58,423 nt of DNA from Bradyrhizobium sp. (GCF_027307225.1 NZ_DAHUXJ010000077.1:1-58423), one strand, 5' to 3'; shown: positions 35,755 to 45,276, counted from the stretch's first letter. Notes: generated by a model not told the origin, from the sequence alone. Numbers and translations are program-made.

Positions 35755-36392
35755 ACGACGTCATGCGCAAGCCTGCGAGCAGCCGGGAAACCTCAGGTCG
35801 CAAGACCATGGTGCAGGAATTTGCCGATCTGACCGCCGTGATCCTCGCGCCGCTGGATGATCAGGCGAGCCTTCTGCTACGGGAATTGCAACGCTACCGG
35901 ATGCGTGCGCGGCAGGTTTGGCCGATGCCGACAACAGTGCCGGGCGATGCCGACGTCGTTTATTGCGAATATTGTCCGGACCTCGCCCGGCGCTTGCCCT
36001 GGATTCCCGGCGATGCGCGATCGGCGCTTGTTGTGATCGTGCCGGCGACGGAGCCGATTCAGGCAGATGCGTTGTCCCATGCGACGCCAAACGCCGTGTT
36101 GTCTCGTCCCTTTACACCAAACGCCGTGCTGTCGAGTCTGGTGCTGGCGCGAAGCCAGTTCGGATATGAGCGGCGACTGCGCAGCAAGATCGAGAGACTC
36201 GACGAGAACCTGCGCTCGATGCGTACCGTCGAGCGCGCGAAAGCGATCTTGATGGCGACGCGACAGATGCCGGAGACCGAAGCGTACGGCTTTATTCGTC
36301 GACAAGCGATGGATCGTCGTGTGTCTGCAAGCGCCGTCGCCGCAGCAATTGTTGACTCCTTCGAATTGCTTGGCTACGATCCTCAACACTGA
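35751..36392 (+). CDS. amiR: AmiR-like antiterminator with ANTAR domain
   Basis: A 213-residue protein: an N-terminal degenerate receiver-like domain (AVILAPLDDQASLLLREL) without the phosphorylation Asp set, a coiled coil (LRSKIERLDENLRSMRTV) and a C-terminal ANTAR RNA-binding domain (ERAKAILMATRQMPETEAYG, then AAIVDSFELL). In Pseudomonas, AmiR binds leader RNA and prevents termination upstream of amiE. A fitting leader begins directly after its stop. Confidence 0.92.
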   Translation: MNDVMRKPASSRETSGRKTMVQEFADLTAVILAPLDDQASLLLRELQRYRMRARQVWPMPTTVPGDADVVYCEYCPDLARRLPWIPGDARSALVVIVPATEPIQADALSHATPNAVLSRPFTPNAVLSSLVLARSQFGYERRLRSKIERLDENLRSMRTVERAKAILMATRQMPETEAYGFIRRQAMDRRVSASAVAAAIVDSFELLGYDPQH

Positions 36393-36428
36393 TCCCCAAT
36401 AGCGGGGACCGGCGGCGAGAGCGCCGCC
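36393..36428 (+). promoter_or_regulatory. Tandem hairpins, probable ANTAR target in leader RNA
   Basis: Hairpin 1 (36393-36408) pairs TCCCC with GGGGA around a six-base loop AATAGC; hairpin 2 (36411-36428) pairs GGCGGC with GCCGCC around GAGAGC. Both loops share A-x-A-G-C, with an A and a G three bases apart, as in the two-hairpin ANTAR target. They precede a terminator by 18 bases. The exact register of the loops is uncertain. Confidence 0.65.
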
Positions 36429-36446
36429 AACGACACAACCGGCAAC

Positions 36447-36494
36447 AAAGCCCTCCCAATGCTCGCGTCAGCGCGCATCGGGAGGGCTTTTTTT
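36447..36494 (+). terminator. Rho-independent terminator in the amide operon leader
   Basis: An 11-bp perfect stem AAAGCCCTCCC/GGGAGGGCTTT (36447-36457 with 36480-36490), extended by an imperfect inner stem, is followed by a T run interrupted by one G. It lies between amiR and the importer genes, where AmiR-dependent readthrough would switch on transport and amidase together. Confidence 0.85.
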
Positions 36495-36519
36495 GTTTTT
36501 CATTCCAGGAGCATGAGAA

Positions 36520-37770
36520 ATGAGTATTTCGCGGCGGACATTGATGAGAAATGCGGCGGCGCTTGGTGCGTTTGCCGGAACCGGCTTTCCGCACATCTGG
36601 ATCAAGAACGCGGATCTCGCACGCGCAGCCGCGGGCGAGATCAAGGTTGGCGTCCTGTTTTCACTGACAGGCACGACCGCGATCATCGAGGAATCGCTCA
36701 ACAAGGCGACGATCCTCGCGATCGAGGAGATCAACGCCGCCGGCGGCATCAAGGGCAGCAAGATCGTGCCGATCGTGGAAGATCCGGCCTCCGATCCCGC
36801 GACCTTCTCCGAGAAGGCGCGCAAGCTCGTGGTTGGCGACAAGTGCGTCAGCGTGTTTGGCTCCTACACCTCCGCAAGCCGCAAGGCGGTGCTGCCGGTG
36901 TTCGAACGCCAGAACAATCTCTACTGGTATCCGACCCTGTACGAGGGCCGCGAGTGCTCGAAGAACGTGGTCTATACCGGCGCCGTCCCGAATCAGCAGC
37001 AGGATGAGTTCGTTCCCTGGCTGATCAAGAAGTTCGGCAAGAAATTTTACCTGATCGGCTCGAACTACATCTATCCGAAGGAAGAAAACAACTACTGCAA
37101 GAAGCTGCTGGCGAAATATGGCGGCGAGGTCGTCGCGGAAGAGTATGTCCCGCTTGGCCACTCCGAATTCTCCTCGGTCATCAACAAGATTCGATCGACC
37201 CAGCCGAACGTGATCTTTTCGACGGTGGTCGGCGATTCCGTGGTGGCGCTGCACCGGCAATATCGCGCCGCCGGACTCGATCCTGAGAAGATGCCGATGG
37301 CGAGCCTCACCACCTCGGAGAACGAGGTGGCGGCGATGGGCGGCGAGGCCGCCGCCGGCCACTTCACCTCCGCACCGTATTTCCAGGTTCACAAATCACC
37401 CGAGAACGAGAAGTTCGTCGCCGCCTATCGCAAGCGCTGGGGCGCGGACAAGGTCACGCATTTCGTTTCCGAAGCCTGCTATTTCCAGACCTATCTGTTC
37501 AAGCAGGCGGTGGAGAAACTTGCAGCGAGCGACATCACCCCGCCGAACATCCGCGACGCCGTGAAGGGACAAGAGACCGTTGCCCCGCAAGGCAGGGTGC
37601 GTATCGAGCCCGAGAACCTGCACACCTGGTTGTGGCCGAAGATCGCGCAGGCCAAGTCGAACGGCCAGTTCGAGATTCTGGTCGAGGCCAAGGAGTGGCT
37701 GAAGCCGCTGCCCTATGCAGCCTATCCCGGGCAGGTCTGCACCGAAAAGGGGCTCGTCGAGAAGAGCTGA
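36520..37770 (+). CDS. Urea/amide-type ABC transporter substrate-binding protein
   Basis: A 416-residue binding protein with a twin-arginine signal (SISRRTLMRNAAALGAFAG), so it is exported folded. The mature part (VGVLFSLTGTTAIIEESLNK; LWYPTLYEG-like YWYPTLYEGRECSKNVVYTG) belongs to the UrtA/FmdD branch and is a paralogue of AmiC: the same ligand family is sensed inside and captured outside. AGGAG precedes the ATG by about 8 bases, and it is the first gene after the leader terminator. Confidence 0.92.
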   Translation: MSISRRTLMRNAAALGAFAGTGFPHIWIKNADLARAAAGEIKVGVLFSLTGTTAIIEESLNKATILAIEEINAAGGIKGSKIVPIVEDPASDPATFSEKARKLVVGDKCVSVFGSYTSASRKAVLPVFERQNNLYWYPTLYEGRECSKNVVYTGAVPNQQQDEFVPWLIKKFGKKFYLIGSNYIYPKEENNYCKKLLAKYGGEVVAEEYVPLGHSEFSSVINKIRSTQPNVIFSTVVGDSVVALHRQYRAAGLDPEKMPMASLTTSENEVAAMGGEAAAGHFTSAPYFQVHKSPENEKFVAAYRKRWGADKVTHFVSEACYFQTYLFKQAVEKLAASDITPPNIRDAVKGQETVAPQGRVRIEPENLHTWLWPKIAQAKSNGQFEILVEAKEWLKPLPYAAYPGQVCTEKGLVEKS

Positions 37771-37836
37771 CGACGGGAGCGAATGAGGGCCGCCGGCAAG
37801 CGTTTTGCGGGCGGCCGCTCTCACGGAGATTCGCGC

Positions 37837-38706
37837 GTGGACCAATTCATCGAACAAATCATCACCGGGCTAAGTATTGGATCAATCCTGCTGCTCGTCG
37901 CAATGGGTCTGTCGATCATCTACGGTTCGATGGGCATCATCAATCTCGCCCATGGCGAGTTCGTCATGCTTGGCGCCTACACCGCGTGGCTGCTCCAGAG
38001 CCATTTCGGTCTCGGATTGCTTGCGAGCCTGGTTCCGATCTTCATCGTCGTCGCGGCGGTCGGGTGGATCATTGAGCGCTATGTGCTGAGCCTGCTCAAC
38101 AACCGGCCGCTCGATACCATTCTCGCCACCTGGGGTGTGGGCATCATGCTGCAGCAGAGCGTTCGCCTGATGGTGGGCAGCGAGCTGCGCTATGTTCAAA
38201 TGCCGCCATCGCTGTCGGACAGTACGGACGTACTGGGATTCTCGGTGTCATCCTATCGAGTGTTCCTTTTCTTCGTGGCCATCGCGCTGTTTGCGGTCAC
38301 ATGGCTGCTGATGAACCGAACCACAGTCGGCATGAAGCTGCGCGCAATCATGCAGGATCGTTCGGTTGCGGCTTCGTTCGGTATCAATGCAAAGCGGGTC
38401 TATGCCCTGACCTTCGCCTACGGCGCGGGCCTTGCGGGACTGGCCGGCGCGCTGGTGTCCCCGCTCAAAAGCGTCTCACCCGACATGGGTACCGGCTACG
38501 TGGTGGACGCCTTCATGGTGGTGGTGCTCGGCGGCGTACAGAGCCTCGCCGGCACGGTCGCCAGCGCCTTCTTCCTCGGCGAACTCTCCGGGGCCATCGC
38601 CTTCTTGCAGAACGACACCGTCGCGAAGGCGATTGTGCTTCTGGCCATCGTCGTGCTCATCCGTTTCCGCCCCGAAGGTCTCTTCGCCACACGCGTACGC
38701 ACCTGA
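37837..38706 (+). CDS. ABC transporter permease, UrtB/LivH type
   Basis: A 289-residue permease with eight or so membrane segments (ITGLSIGSILLLVAMGLSII; YGSMGIINLAHGEFVMLGAY) and the coupling loop LRAIMQDRSVAASFGINAKR. GTG start with CGGAGA 7 bases upstream. Part of the urea/amide importer. Confidence 0.92.
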   Translation: MDQFIEQIITGLSIGSILLLVAMGLSIIYGSMGIINLAHGEFVMLGAYTAWLLQSHFGLGLLASLVPIFIVVAAVGWIIERYVLSLLNNRPLDTILATWGVGIMLQQSVRLMVGSELRYVQMPPSLSDSTDVLGFSVSSYRVFLFFVAIALFAVTWLLMNRTTVGMKLRAIMQDRSVAASFGINAKRVYALTFAYGAGLAGLAGALVSPLKSVSPDMGTGYVVDAFMVVVLGGVQSLAGTVASAFFLGELSGAIAFLQNDTVAKAIVLLAIVVLIRFRPEGLFATRVRT

Positions 38707-38719
38707 AATCAGATCGACG

Positions 38720-39859
38720 ATGACATCGAAGACCTCGCCTCACAACGGAATCCCCCAGCTTAGCGCGCAGATCGCGCCGCTGCTGCTGGTTTGCGCACTG
38801 GTGTTCGCGCTTCCGTTGATCCTCAACAACGACTTCCTGCTCAACAAGATCGCGCGCTACCTGGTGCTCGGGATTCTCACTGTGTCGCTGGCGCTGTCGT
38901 GGGGTTATGGCGGCATCCTGAATCTGGGCCAGGCCATGAGCTTCGGCATCGGCTCCTATGCCATGGCGATGGCGCTGAAGCTGAAGACGATACCGGTTCA
39001 CACCGGTTCGGGTGGACTGCCCGATTTCATGGTGTGGAACAACGTGGCGCAGCTGCCGTGGTTCTGGATGCCGTTCAAGTCGCTCGGTTTTGCGCTCGTG
39101 GCCGGCGTGCTGGCGCCGGCGCTCGTGGCCGCCGCGCTCGGCTGGTTCGTCTTCCGCAGCCGCGTCACCGGCGTCTACGTGTCGATCATCACGCTCGCCA
39201 CCATGGTGGTGCTGAATCTCGTGATCATCGATCAGCAGAGCTACACCGGCGGCTTCAACGGCATCACTGATCTCGCCCAGCTCGAGTTGTTCGGTGTCGC
39301 CTTCGATGCCTATGGCCGTGCCACCTACTATCTCGTGGCCGGCTGCGTGATGCTGAGCCTGCTGGTTGCCTTCGCCTTCACTCACACCAAGGCCGGGCTC
39401 GTGGTGCAGGCGATCCGCGACCATGAAAGCCGCGTGCGCTACTTCGGCTACGACGTCGCTGCCTATCAGATATTCGTGTTCGCGCTGTCCGCCGCGATCG
39501 CGGGCCTTGCCGGGATGCTCTACACGATCGTGATGGAGTTCGCGTCGCCGACCTTCCTTGGCGTGCAAATCTCGCTGTCGGTGGTGGTGTGGTGTGCGGT
39601 TGGCGGTCGCCAAAGCCTCGTTGGCGCGTTTCTCGGCGCAGTACTGGTGGCCGGCATGCAGGGCGCGCTCTCTGAATCCGCGGCCTTCCTTGAAACCTGG
39701 ACACTGGTGATGGGCGCGCTGTTCGTCCTGGTTGTCTTGTTCCTGCCGAAGGGACTTGCCGGCCTTGCGCAAGGTGTTTGGCGCGCGATCGCGCAGCGCC
39801 GACAGGCCACACAAGAGGTAGCCGGAACCGTCGGCCAGACCAGGGAGGGCAGCGCATGA
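38720..39859 (+). CDS. ABC transporter permease, UrtC/LivM type
   Basis: A 379-residue permease with ten or so membrane segments (LGILTVSLALSWGYGGILNL; GQAMSFGIGSYAMAMALKLK) and a coupling loop around IRDHESRVRYFGYDVAAYQ. It ends in a basic cytoplasmic tail. The stop overlaps the next start (ATGA). Confidence 0.92.
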   Translation: MTSKTSPHNGIPQLSAQIAPLLLVCALVFALPLILNNDFLLNKIARYLVLGILTVSLALSWGYGGILNLGQAMSFGIGSYAMAMALKLKTIPVHTGSGGLPDFMVWNNVAQLPWFWMPFKSLGFALVAGVLAPALVAAALGWFVFRSRVTGVYVSIITLATMVVLNLVIIDQQSYTGGFNGITDLAQLELFGVAFDAYGRATYYLVAGCVMLSLLVAFAFTHTKAGLVVQAIRDHESRVRYFGYDVAAYQIFVFALSAAIAGLAGMLYTIVMEFASPTFLGVQISLSVVVWCAVGGRQSLVGAFLGAVLVAGMQGALSESAAFLETWTLVMGALFVLVVLFLPKGLAGLAQGVWRAIAQRRQATQEVAGTVGQTREGSA

Positions 39860-40608
39860 CCAGACACCTCCACCTGCGCGACATCTCCGTCTCCTTCAAC
39901 GGTTTCAAGGCGCTCGACGGCCTCAACATGAGCGTAGGCAAGGGCGAGTTGCGCTGCCTGATCGGCCCCAATGGCGCCGGCAAGACCACGGCGCTCGACA
40001 TCATCTGCGGCAAGGTCAAGCCGAGCGCCGGCTCGGTCAGCTTCGACGGCGTGACGCTTGAGGACATGGAAGAGCACCAGATCGCCCGCGTCGGCGTCGG
40101 CCGCAAGTTCCAGGTGCCGAGTGTGTTCCGCGATCTCACGGTGGCTGAGAACCTCGAGGTCGCGCGAGCGCGGCGTCCCGGCGTGTGGGCCAATCTCCGC
40201 TGGGACGCTCGCCGCGCCGGACGCGAGGACATCGAGCGCCTCGCCCAACTCGTCGGCCTTGCCGAACAGCTGGAGCAGTCGGCGGCCCATCTGTCGCACG
40301 GGCAGACCCAATGGCTCGAGATCGGAATGCTGGTCGCCCAGGACGCCGAGCTGATTCTGATGGACGAACCGACCGCCGGGATGACCGCGCACGAGACACG
40401 CAAGACCGCCGAGTTGTTTGTCCGGCTCAAAGGCCGGCACACGCTGGTGGTGGTCGAGCATGACATGGGCTTCGTCAAGGCGATCGGCGACGTTATCTCG
40501 GTGATGCATCTTGGTCAGTTGCTGGCGGAAGGCACCGCAGCGGAAGTGGAAGCGCATCCCGATGTGCGCCGCGCCTATCTCGGATCGGGAGGCATCACCA
40601 ATGCTTGA
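39856..40608 (+). CDS. ABC transporter ATP-binding protein, UrtD type
   Basis: A 250-residue ATPase with Walker A LIGPNGAGKTTALD, the UrtD-typical signature HLSHGQTQWLEIGM, Walker B LILMDEPTAGM and H-loop VVVEHDMGFV. The LSHGQxQWLEI form is seen in urea transporters rather than LivG proper, which supports a urea or amide ligand. It overlaps the next gene by 8 bases. Confidence 0.92.
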   Translation: MTRHLHLRDISVSFNGFKALDGLNMSVGKGELRCLIGPNGAGKTTALDIICGKVKPSAGSVSFDGVTLEDMEEHQIARVGVGRKFQVPSVFRDLTVAENLEVARARRPGVWANLRWDARRAGREDIERLAQLVGLAEQLEQSAAHLSHGQTQWLEIGMLVAQDAELILMDEPTAGMTAHETRKTAELFVRLKGRHTLVVVEHDMGFVKAIGDVISVMHLGQLLAEGTAAEVEAHPDVRRAYLGSGGITNA

Positions 40609-41293
40609 GTTGGCCGATCTTGACGCGTTCTACGGCAACAGCCGCACGCTTCAGGGCATCAACCTCACGGTCGCGTCCGGCGAATTTCTCTCGGTGCTTG
40701 GTCGCAACGGCGTCGGCAAGACGACGCTGATGCGCAGCATTCTCGGCCTGATGGATCGCATCACCGGCCGGCTTGTTCTTGATGGGACCGACATCTCGGC
40801 CTTGCGCACCCATCAGCGGGCCAAAGCCGGCATCGCCTATGTGCCGCAGGGGCGAGGCGTCCTGCCGCGCTTCACGGTCCGCGAGAACCTGACGCTTGGC
40901 ACCTTCGCGGCCAAGTCCCCCAACGGCATCGAGGAGTGGGTGATCGAGCTCTTTCCCATGCTGAGGGACTTCCTTAATCGGCACGGGGGCAACCTCTCCG
41001 GCGGACAGCAGCAGCAGCTTGCGATCGCGCGGGCGCTGCTGGCGCAGCCGAAGGTCATGCTGCTCGACGAGCCCACCGAAGGCATTCAACCCAACATCGT
41101 GGAGCAGATCGAGGATGTGATCACCCGGCTCAATCGCGAGCGCGGCATCACGGTGATCCTGGTCGAGCAGAACGTCGCGTTCGCACGGCGCGCCTCCCAT
41201 CGATTTGCATTGCTTGAGAAGGGACGGGTGGTCGCCAGGGGTGCGATCGCGGAACTCACGGACGAACTCGTCCAGCGGCACATGGCTGTCTAG
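40601..41293 (+). CDS. ABC transporter ATP-binding protein, UrtE/LivF type
   Basis: A 230-residue ATPase: Walker A VLGRNGVGKTTLMR, UrtE-like YVPQGRGVLPRFTVRENL, signature LSGGQQQQLAIARALL, Walker B VMLLDEPTEGIQPNI and H-loop ILVEQNVAFA. The phrase DEPTEGIQPNIV is characteristic of UrtE. It ends 39 bases before amiE. Confidence 0.92.
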   Translation: MLELADLDAFYGNSRTLQGINLTVASGEFLSVLGRNGVGKTTLMRSILGLMDRITGRLVLDGTDISALRTHQRAKAGIAYVPQGRGVLPRFTVRENLTLGTFAAKSPNGIEEWVIELFPMLRDFLNRHGGNLSGGQQQQLAIARALLAQPKVMLLDEPTEGIQPNIVEQIEDVITRLNRERGITVILVEQNVAFARRASHRFALLEKGRVVARGAIAELTDELVQRHMAV

Positions 41294-41332
41294 CGGGAAC
41301 TAACAACGTTCAATTGAAAGGGAGTCGAACAA

Positions 41333-42370
41333 ATGTTGCACGGAGACATATCGAGCAGCAAGGACACGGTCGGCGTCGCCGTGGTCAACTACAAGATGCC
41401 GCGGCTGCACACCAAGGCCGAGGTGCTGGATAATGCCCGCAACATCGCCAAGATGGTCGAGGGCATGAAGCTCGGCCTGCCGGGAATGGATCTTGTCGTC
41501 TTTCCTGAATATTCGACCCACGGCATCATGTACGACTCCAAGGAGATGTACGAGACGGCATCCTCGGTGCCGGGTGAGGAAACCAGGATATTCGCCGACG
41601 CCTGCCGCAAGGCAAGGGTCTGGGGCGTCTTCTCGCTGACTGGTGAGCGCCATGAGGAGCATCCGAACAAGGCGCCCTACAACACGCTGATACTCATGAA
41701 CGACAAGGGCGAGATCGTTCAGAAGTATCGCAAGATCATGCCATGGGTCCCGATCGAGGGCTGGTATCCTGGCGACTGCACCTATGTCTCGGACGGGCCG
41801 AAGGGACTGAAGATCAGCCTGATCATCTGCGACGACGGCAACTATCCGGAGATCTGGCGCGATTGCGCGATGCGGGGCGCCGAACTGATCATCCGCTGCC
41901 AGGGCTACATGTACCCGGCGAAGGAGCAGCAGATCCAGATCTCGAAATCGATGGCGTGGGCGAACAACTGCTACGTAGCAGTCGCGAACGCTTCGGGATT
42001 CGACGGCGTCTATTCCTACTTCGGGCATTCGGCACTGATCGGATTCGATGGACGGACGCTCGGCGAGTGCGGCACCGAGGAGAACGGCATCCAGTACGCC
42101 CAGTTGTCGGTGTCGTTGATCCGCGATGCGCGCCGCAACATGCAGTCGCAGAACCATCTCTTCAAGCTGATGCATCGCGGCTATACCGGCCTCATCAATT
42201 CCGGCGACGGCGACCGCGGCCACGCCGTCTGTCCCTACACCTTCTACAAGAACTGGATCTCGGACCCGGAGGGCACGCGCGAAATGGTCGAAGCCATGAC
42301 GCGTCCGGTGGTCGGGACCGAGGAATGTCCCATCGAGGGGATTCCGAACCAGAAGGCCGCGCATCGCTGA
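41333..42370 (+). CDS. amiE: Aliphatic amidase
   Basis: A 345-residue nitrilase-superfamily enzyme that hydrolyses short aliphatic amides to acid and ammonia. It is very close to Pseudomonas AmiE along its length: [20 protein letters not shown], then [16 protein letters not shown]. The catalytic triad falls at the expected positions Glu59, Lys134 and Cys166 ([15 protein letters not shown]). GGGAG lies a few bases before the ATG. Location after the importer fits uptake followed by cleavage. Confidence 0.97.
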   Translation: MLHGDISSSKDTVGVAVVNYKMPRLHTKAEVLDNARNIAKMVEGMKLGLPGMDLVVFPEYSTHGIMYDSKEMYETASSVPGEETRIFADACRKARVWGVFSLTGERHEEHPNKAPYNTLILMNDKGEIVQKYRKIMPWVPIEGWYPGDCTYVSDGPKGLKISLIICDDGNYPEIWRDCAMRGAELIIRCQGYMYPAKEQQIQISKSMAWANNCYVAVANASGFDGVYSYFGHSALIGFDGRTLGECGTEENGIQYAQLSVSLIRDARRNMQSQNHLFKLMHRGYTGLINSGDGDRGHAVCPYTFYKNWISDPEGTREMVEAMTRPVVGTEECPIEGIPNQKAAHR

Positions 42371-42386
42371 TCGGCATAACGGCAGT

Positions 42387-42417
42387 TCCGGTACGCAGGC
42401 TTTGCCTGCGTACCGGA
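42387..42417 (+). other. Perfect 14-bp hairpin between amiE and the permease gene
   Basis: TCCGGTACGCAGGC and GCCTGCGTACCGGA pair perfectly around a TTT loop. No T run follows, so it is unlikely to be a simple terminator. It may stabilise the amiE mRNA end or reduce expression of the permease. Confidence 0.5.
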
Positions 42418-42469
42418 GAGGTTTCGAACGAATGCTCGACAAAGCTCTGGCAAAATATGGGAGGCTGAC

Positions 42470-43807
42470 GTGAATAGCGAGACGAATGCGGGTGTCGCTG
42501 TGCGGCACAACGAGGAGAAGATCGACGAAATTTTCGGACACGAATACGAACACGAGCCTGTTCCAGCGGCTGCGCGGCGTAGCCTGTTTTCGGTGACGAT
42601 GGTCTGGATCGGCTTTCCGATGATCATTACCGGCGCCATGACGGGTTCGATACTGGTGCTGGGCATGGGGTTCAAGAACGCCCTGGTCGCAATGATCATC
42701 GGCAATCTCATCATGTTCGCCTATGTCGGTTCGCTCGGTTTGATCGGCACCCGGCGCGGCATGAACTTTGCGTTGATCGCCAGCATCGTGTTTGGCAAGA
42801 ACGGCTATGTGCTGGCCTCCGGCCTGCTGTCGACGCTGCTTCTGGGCTGGTACGCGGTGCAGACCGGCATTACAGGGGCTCTGATCAGCTCGACGTTCGG
42901 GCTCAACTACATAGCGATGACAGTCGTCGCCGGGCTGCTTTACATCGCGATCACCTTCGTCGGCGTCAGGGGGCTGCACTGGATCGGGATGGCTTCGGTG
43001 CCGCTCTTTGTCATTCTGGGAATCTGGGCCGCCTATGATGCAGCAACCACGACGACGGCTTCCGCAATCTTCAACTACGCGGGTAATAACGGCACGGCGA
43101 CGACGTCGATGGGGGTCGGCTTGACGGTGGTGATCGCGCTGTTCATCGACGCCGGCACAGTGACGTCCGATTTCAATCGGTGGGCGGCGACACCGACCGC
43201 CTCGCTCGTATCGACCTTCAGCGCCTTCCCGTTCGCCAATCTGATTGCGATGCTGGTCGGCGGCGTGATGACGGCGGCGCTGGCCGTTCCCAATGCCAAT
43301 CCGTTCGGCGCCGACAACATGTTCGGCTACATGAACGGCAAGCATATCGCATGGCTGAGCGTCCTGGCGTTCATTTTCCTCTACGCCAATCTAGGCTCGG
43401 TGTGCTCTCACTGCCTCTATAATGCCGCGACCGGCTGGTCGCGGATCCTGGGCACTCACATGAGGATCATGGCGATTGTGCTGGGTGCGTGCGGCATCGT
43501 CGTAGCCGCCGGCAACGTGTGGGCATTCTTCATCCAGTGGCTTTCCCTACTCGGCATTCTCGTGCCGCCGATCGGGGCGATCATCCTGATCGATCAGTAC
43601 GTCCTTCGGCGAAACGCCAGCATCAGCGCCGACTGGAGGCCGCAGCCATTCATTGCCTGGGCGATCGGATCGCTTTGCGCGTTTCTCGTCGAGTTCTGGC
43701 TTCCGGGCCTTTCGACTGCCATCTCGGCCGCGGTCGTTGGTGGCGTCGTTTATTACGGCCTCGGCATCGCCGCCGGCGCGGACGAGAAGGCGCCGAGGGC
43801 CGCATGA
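42470..43807 (+). CDS. NCS1-family nucleobase-type permease
   Basis: A 445-residue transporter with about twelve membrane segments, similar to cytosine permease and relatives (VTMVWIGFPMIITGAMTGSI; LFIDAGTVTSDFNRWA). NCS1 carriers bring in cytosine, hydantoins, allantoin, thiamine or related compounds. In this operon a nitrogen compound is likely. GGGAGG precedes the start. The TGA is followed at once by the CTAG of a double-hairpin element. Confidence 0.9.
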   Translation: MNSETNAGVAVRHNEEKIDEIFGHEYEHEPVPAAARRSLFSVTMVWIGFPMIITGAMTGSILVLGMGFKNALVAMIIGNLIMFAYVGSLGLIGTRRGMNFALIASIVFGKNGYVLASGLLSTLLLGWYAVQTGITGALISSTFGLNYIAMTVVAGLLYIAITFVGVRGLHWIGMASVPLFVILGIWAAYDAATTTTASAIFNYAGNNGTATTSMGVGLTVVIALFIDAGTVTSDFNRWAATPTASLVSTFSAFPFANLIAMLVGGVMTAALAVPNANPFGADNMFGYMNGKHIAWLSVLAFIFLYANLGSVCSHCLYNAATGWSRILGTHMRIMAIVLGACGIVVAAGNVWAFFIQWLSLLGILVPPIGAIILIDQYVLRRNASISADWRPQPFIAWAIGSLCAFLVEFWLPGLSTAISAAVVGGVVYYGLGIAAGADEKAPRAA

Positions 43808-43974
43808 CTAGCGCGGCGAATTTGAAGTTCCGATCAGTTTCGCCGCGAGTTCGTTATGGGAACTTCAAATTCAAAGCCGCTACTCAAAACAATAAGTTGC
43901 TAGAGCTCCTTTGATTCCGAAGTTCGCATCGGAGGGGCCGCAATAGCTTGCGAACTTCAGAATCGGAGCTCTAG
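43808..43974. repeat. Double-hairpin element, copy C forward
   Basis: Hairpin 1 (43808-43885) pairs an inner perfect 14-bp stem (43818-43831 with 43859-43872) with the 3' AAA bulge, but its outer right arm is decayed (GCCGCTACTC). Hairpin 2 (43900-43974) has CTAGAGCTCC/GGAGCTCTAG, a 5' TTT bulge and a 16-bp inner stem with one mismatch. The core here is GAAGTTC, unlike ACATTCG in copies A and B. Confidence 0.8.
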
Positions 43975-44138
43975 TGGTCCGATTCCAACATTCGCGCCCC
44001 TTCCCTGCATCCACTTTTGCGAATGTTAGAATCCAGGGATCACCAGCAAATTTAGGATTCTAGTGAAGTTTAGGATTTGACATTCGCTATTTGAAATTGC
44101 GGCCGGGTGGGTAGCGAATGTGAAATCCACTCCACTAG
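43971..44138. repeat. Double-hairpin element, copy C reverse
   Basis: This element is inverted relative to copy A and shares the CTAG at 43971-43974 with the forward copy. Its first hairpin (43971-44046) matches copy A hairpin 2 read from the other strand; the linker CAAATTTAGGATTCTAG matches the reversed copy A linker; its second hairpin (44060-44138) matches reversed hairpin 1. A few mismatches show some decay. Confidence 0.8.
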
Positions 44139-44149
44139 ACGAGATGACC

Positions 44150-44185
44150 GGCTCGGCCTGCTGGGACAGCACAGGCCGGGCTTTT
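44150..44185 (+). terminator. Terminator-like hairpin upstream of the MetX-like gene
   Basis: GGCTCGGCCTG pairs with CAGGCCGGGCT (two weak pairs) around a 10-11 base loop and is followed by CTTTT-type sequence. It may end the permease transcript or attenuate the next gene, whose ATG lies about 26 bases on. Confidence 0.5.
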
Positions 44186-44210
44186 CCTCAAGCAAAAGGA
44201 CTGCCAAACC

Positions 44211-45230
44211 ATGAGCCTAGATTACGAAATCTACGATCTCGGGGACGTCAAGCTGCAGAGGGGCGCGACCTTGCGTGGCTGCAAGCTCGCCTACAAGACC
44301 TTCGGCCAGCTCAATGCGGCCAGGGACAATGTCATCGTCTACCCCACCTGGTACTCCGGCCAGCACTACGACAACGAATGGCTGGTCGGGCCGGGCAAGG
44401 CGCTCGATCCCGCGAAATACTTCATCATCATTCCGAATATGCTGGGCAACGGCCTGTCATCGTCGCCCAGCAACACGCCGGAGCCGTATAACGGGCCGCG
44501 CTTTCCCCAGGTCACGGCCTACGACAATGTGCGCGCGCAGCATCGGCTCATCACCGAAAAATTCGGTATCAAGCATATCCGCCTCGTCGTCGGCTGGTCG
44601 ATGGGCGCGTTGCAGACCTTCCACTGGGGAGCGTTGTATCCGGACATGATGGACCTGCTGGCGCCGTTCTGCGGCTCGGCCAAGTGCTCGCGCCACAATT
44701 TCGTGTTCCTGGAGGGTGTCAAGGCCGCGCTTACCGCCGATGCTGCCTGGAAGGAGGGTTGGTACACCGAGAAGCCGGCGCGCGGGCTTCGCGCGGCGGC
44801 GCGCGTTTATGCCGGATGGGGTTTCTCGCAGGCGTTCTACCGCCAGCAGCTCGACATCAAGACCCTCGGTTACTCGTCGCTGGAGGATTTCCTGGTGGCC
44901 TTCTGGGAAGGCTTCTTCCTGCCGAAGGACCCGAACAACCTGCTAGCCATGCTGTGGACATGGCAGAACGGCGACATCAGCGACAACGAAATCTACAAGA
45001 AGGATTTCAAGGCGGCGCTCGGCGCGATCAAGGCGAGGTCGTTCGTCATGCCAGGCCAGACCGATCTCTACTTCCCGCCGGAAGATAGCGAGTTCGAGGT
45101 CGCGCATATGCCGAACGCGAAGTTCGTGCCGGTGCCGTCTGTGTGGGGTCATTTCGCCGGCGGTCCCGGCACCAACCCCGTCGACGTCGCCTTCATCGAC
45201 ACCAGGCTGAAGGAATTGCTGGCCTCGTGA
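44211..45230 (+). CDS. Alpha/beta hydrolase, homoserine acetyltransferase (MetX)-like
   Basis: A 339-residue alpha/beta fold protein. The nucleophile elbow is [15 protein letters not shown]; the acid is likely in [13 protein letters not shown] and the His in SVWGHFAGG. It resembles MetX, but the elbow and His segments differ from true acetyltransferases, so a hydrolase or acyltransferase on amide-derived compounds is possible. It starts the last block of the amide locus. Confidence 0.85.
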   Translation: MSLDYEIYDLGDVKLQRGATLRGCKLAYKTFGQLNAARDNVIVYPTWYSGQHYDNEWLVGPGKALDPAKYFIIIPNMLGNGLSSSPSNTPEPYNGPRFPQVTAYDNVRAQHRLITEKFGIKHIRLVVGWSMGALQTFHWGALYPDMMDLLAPFCGSAKCSRHNFVFLEGVKAALTADAAWKEGWYTEKPARGLRAAARVYAGWGFSQAFYRQQLDIKTLGYSSLEDFLVAFWEGFFLPKDPNNLLAMLWTWQNGDISDNEIYKKDFKAALGAIKARSFVMPGQTDLYFPPEDSEFEVAHMPNAKFVPVPSVWGHFAGGPGTNPVDVAFIDTRLKELLAS

Positions 45231-45276
45231 TGGCCAGCCATCGCGCGCCCCCGTCACCTGCAGAAAGACCGCGAGA

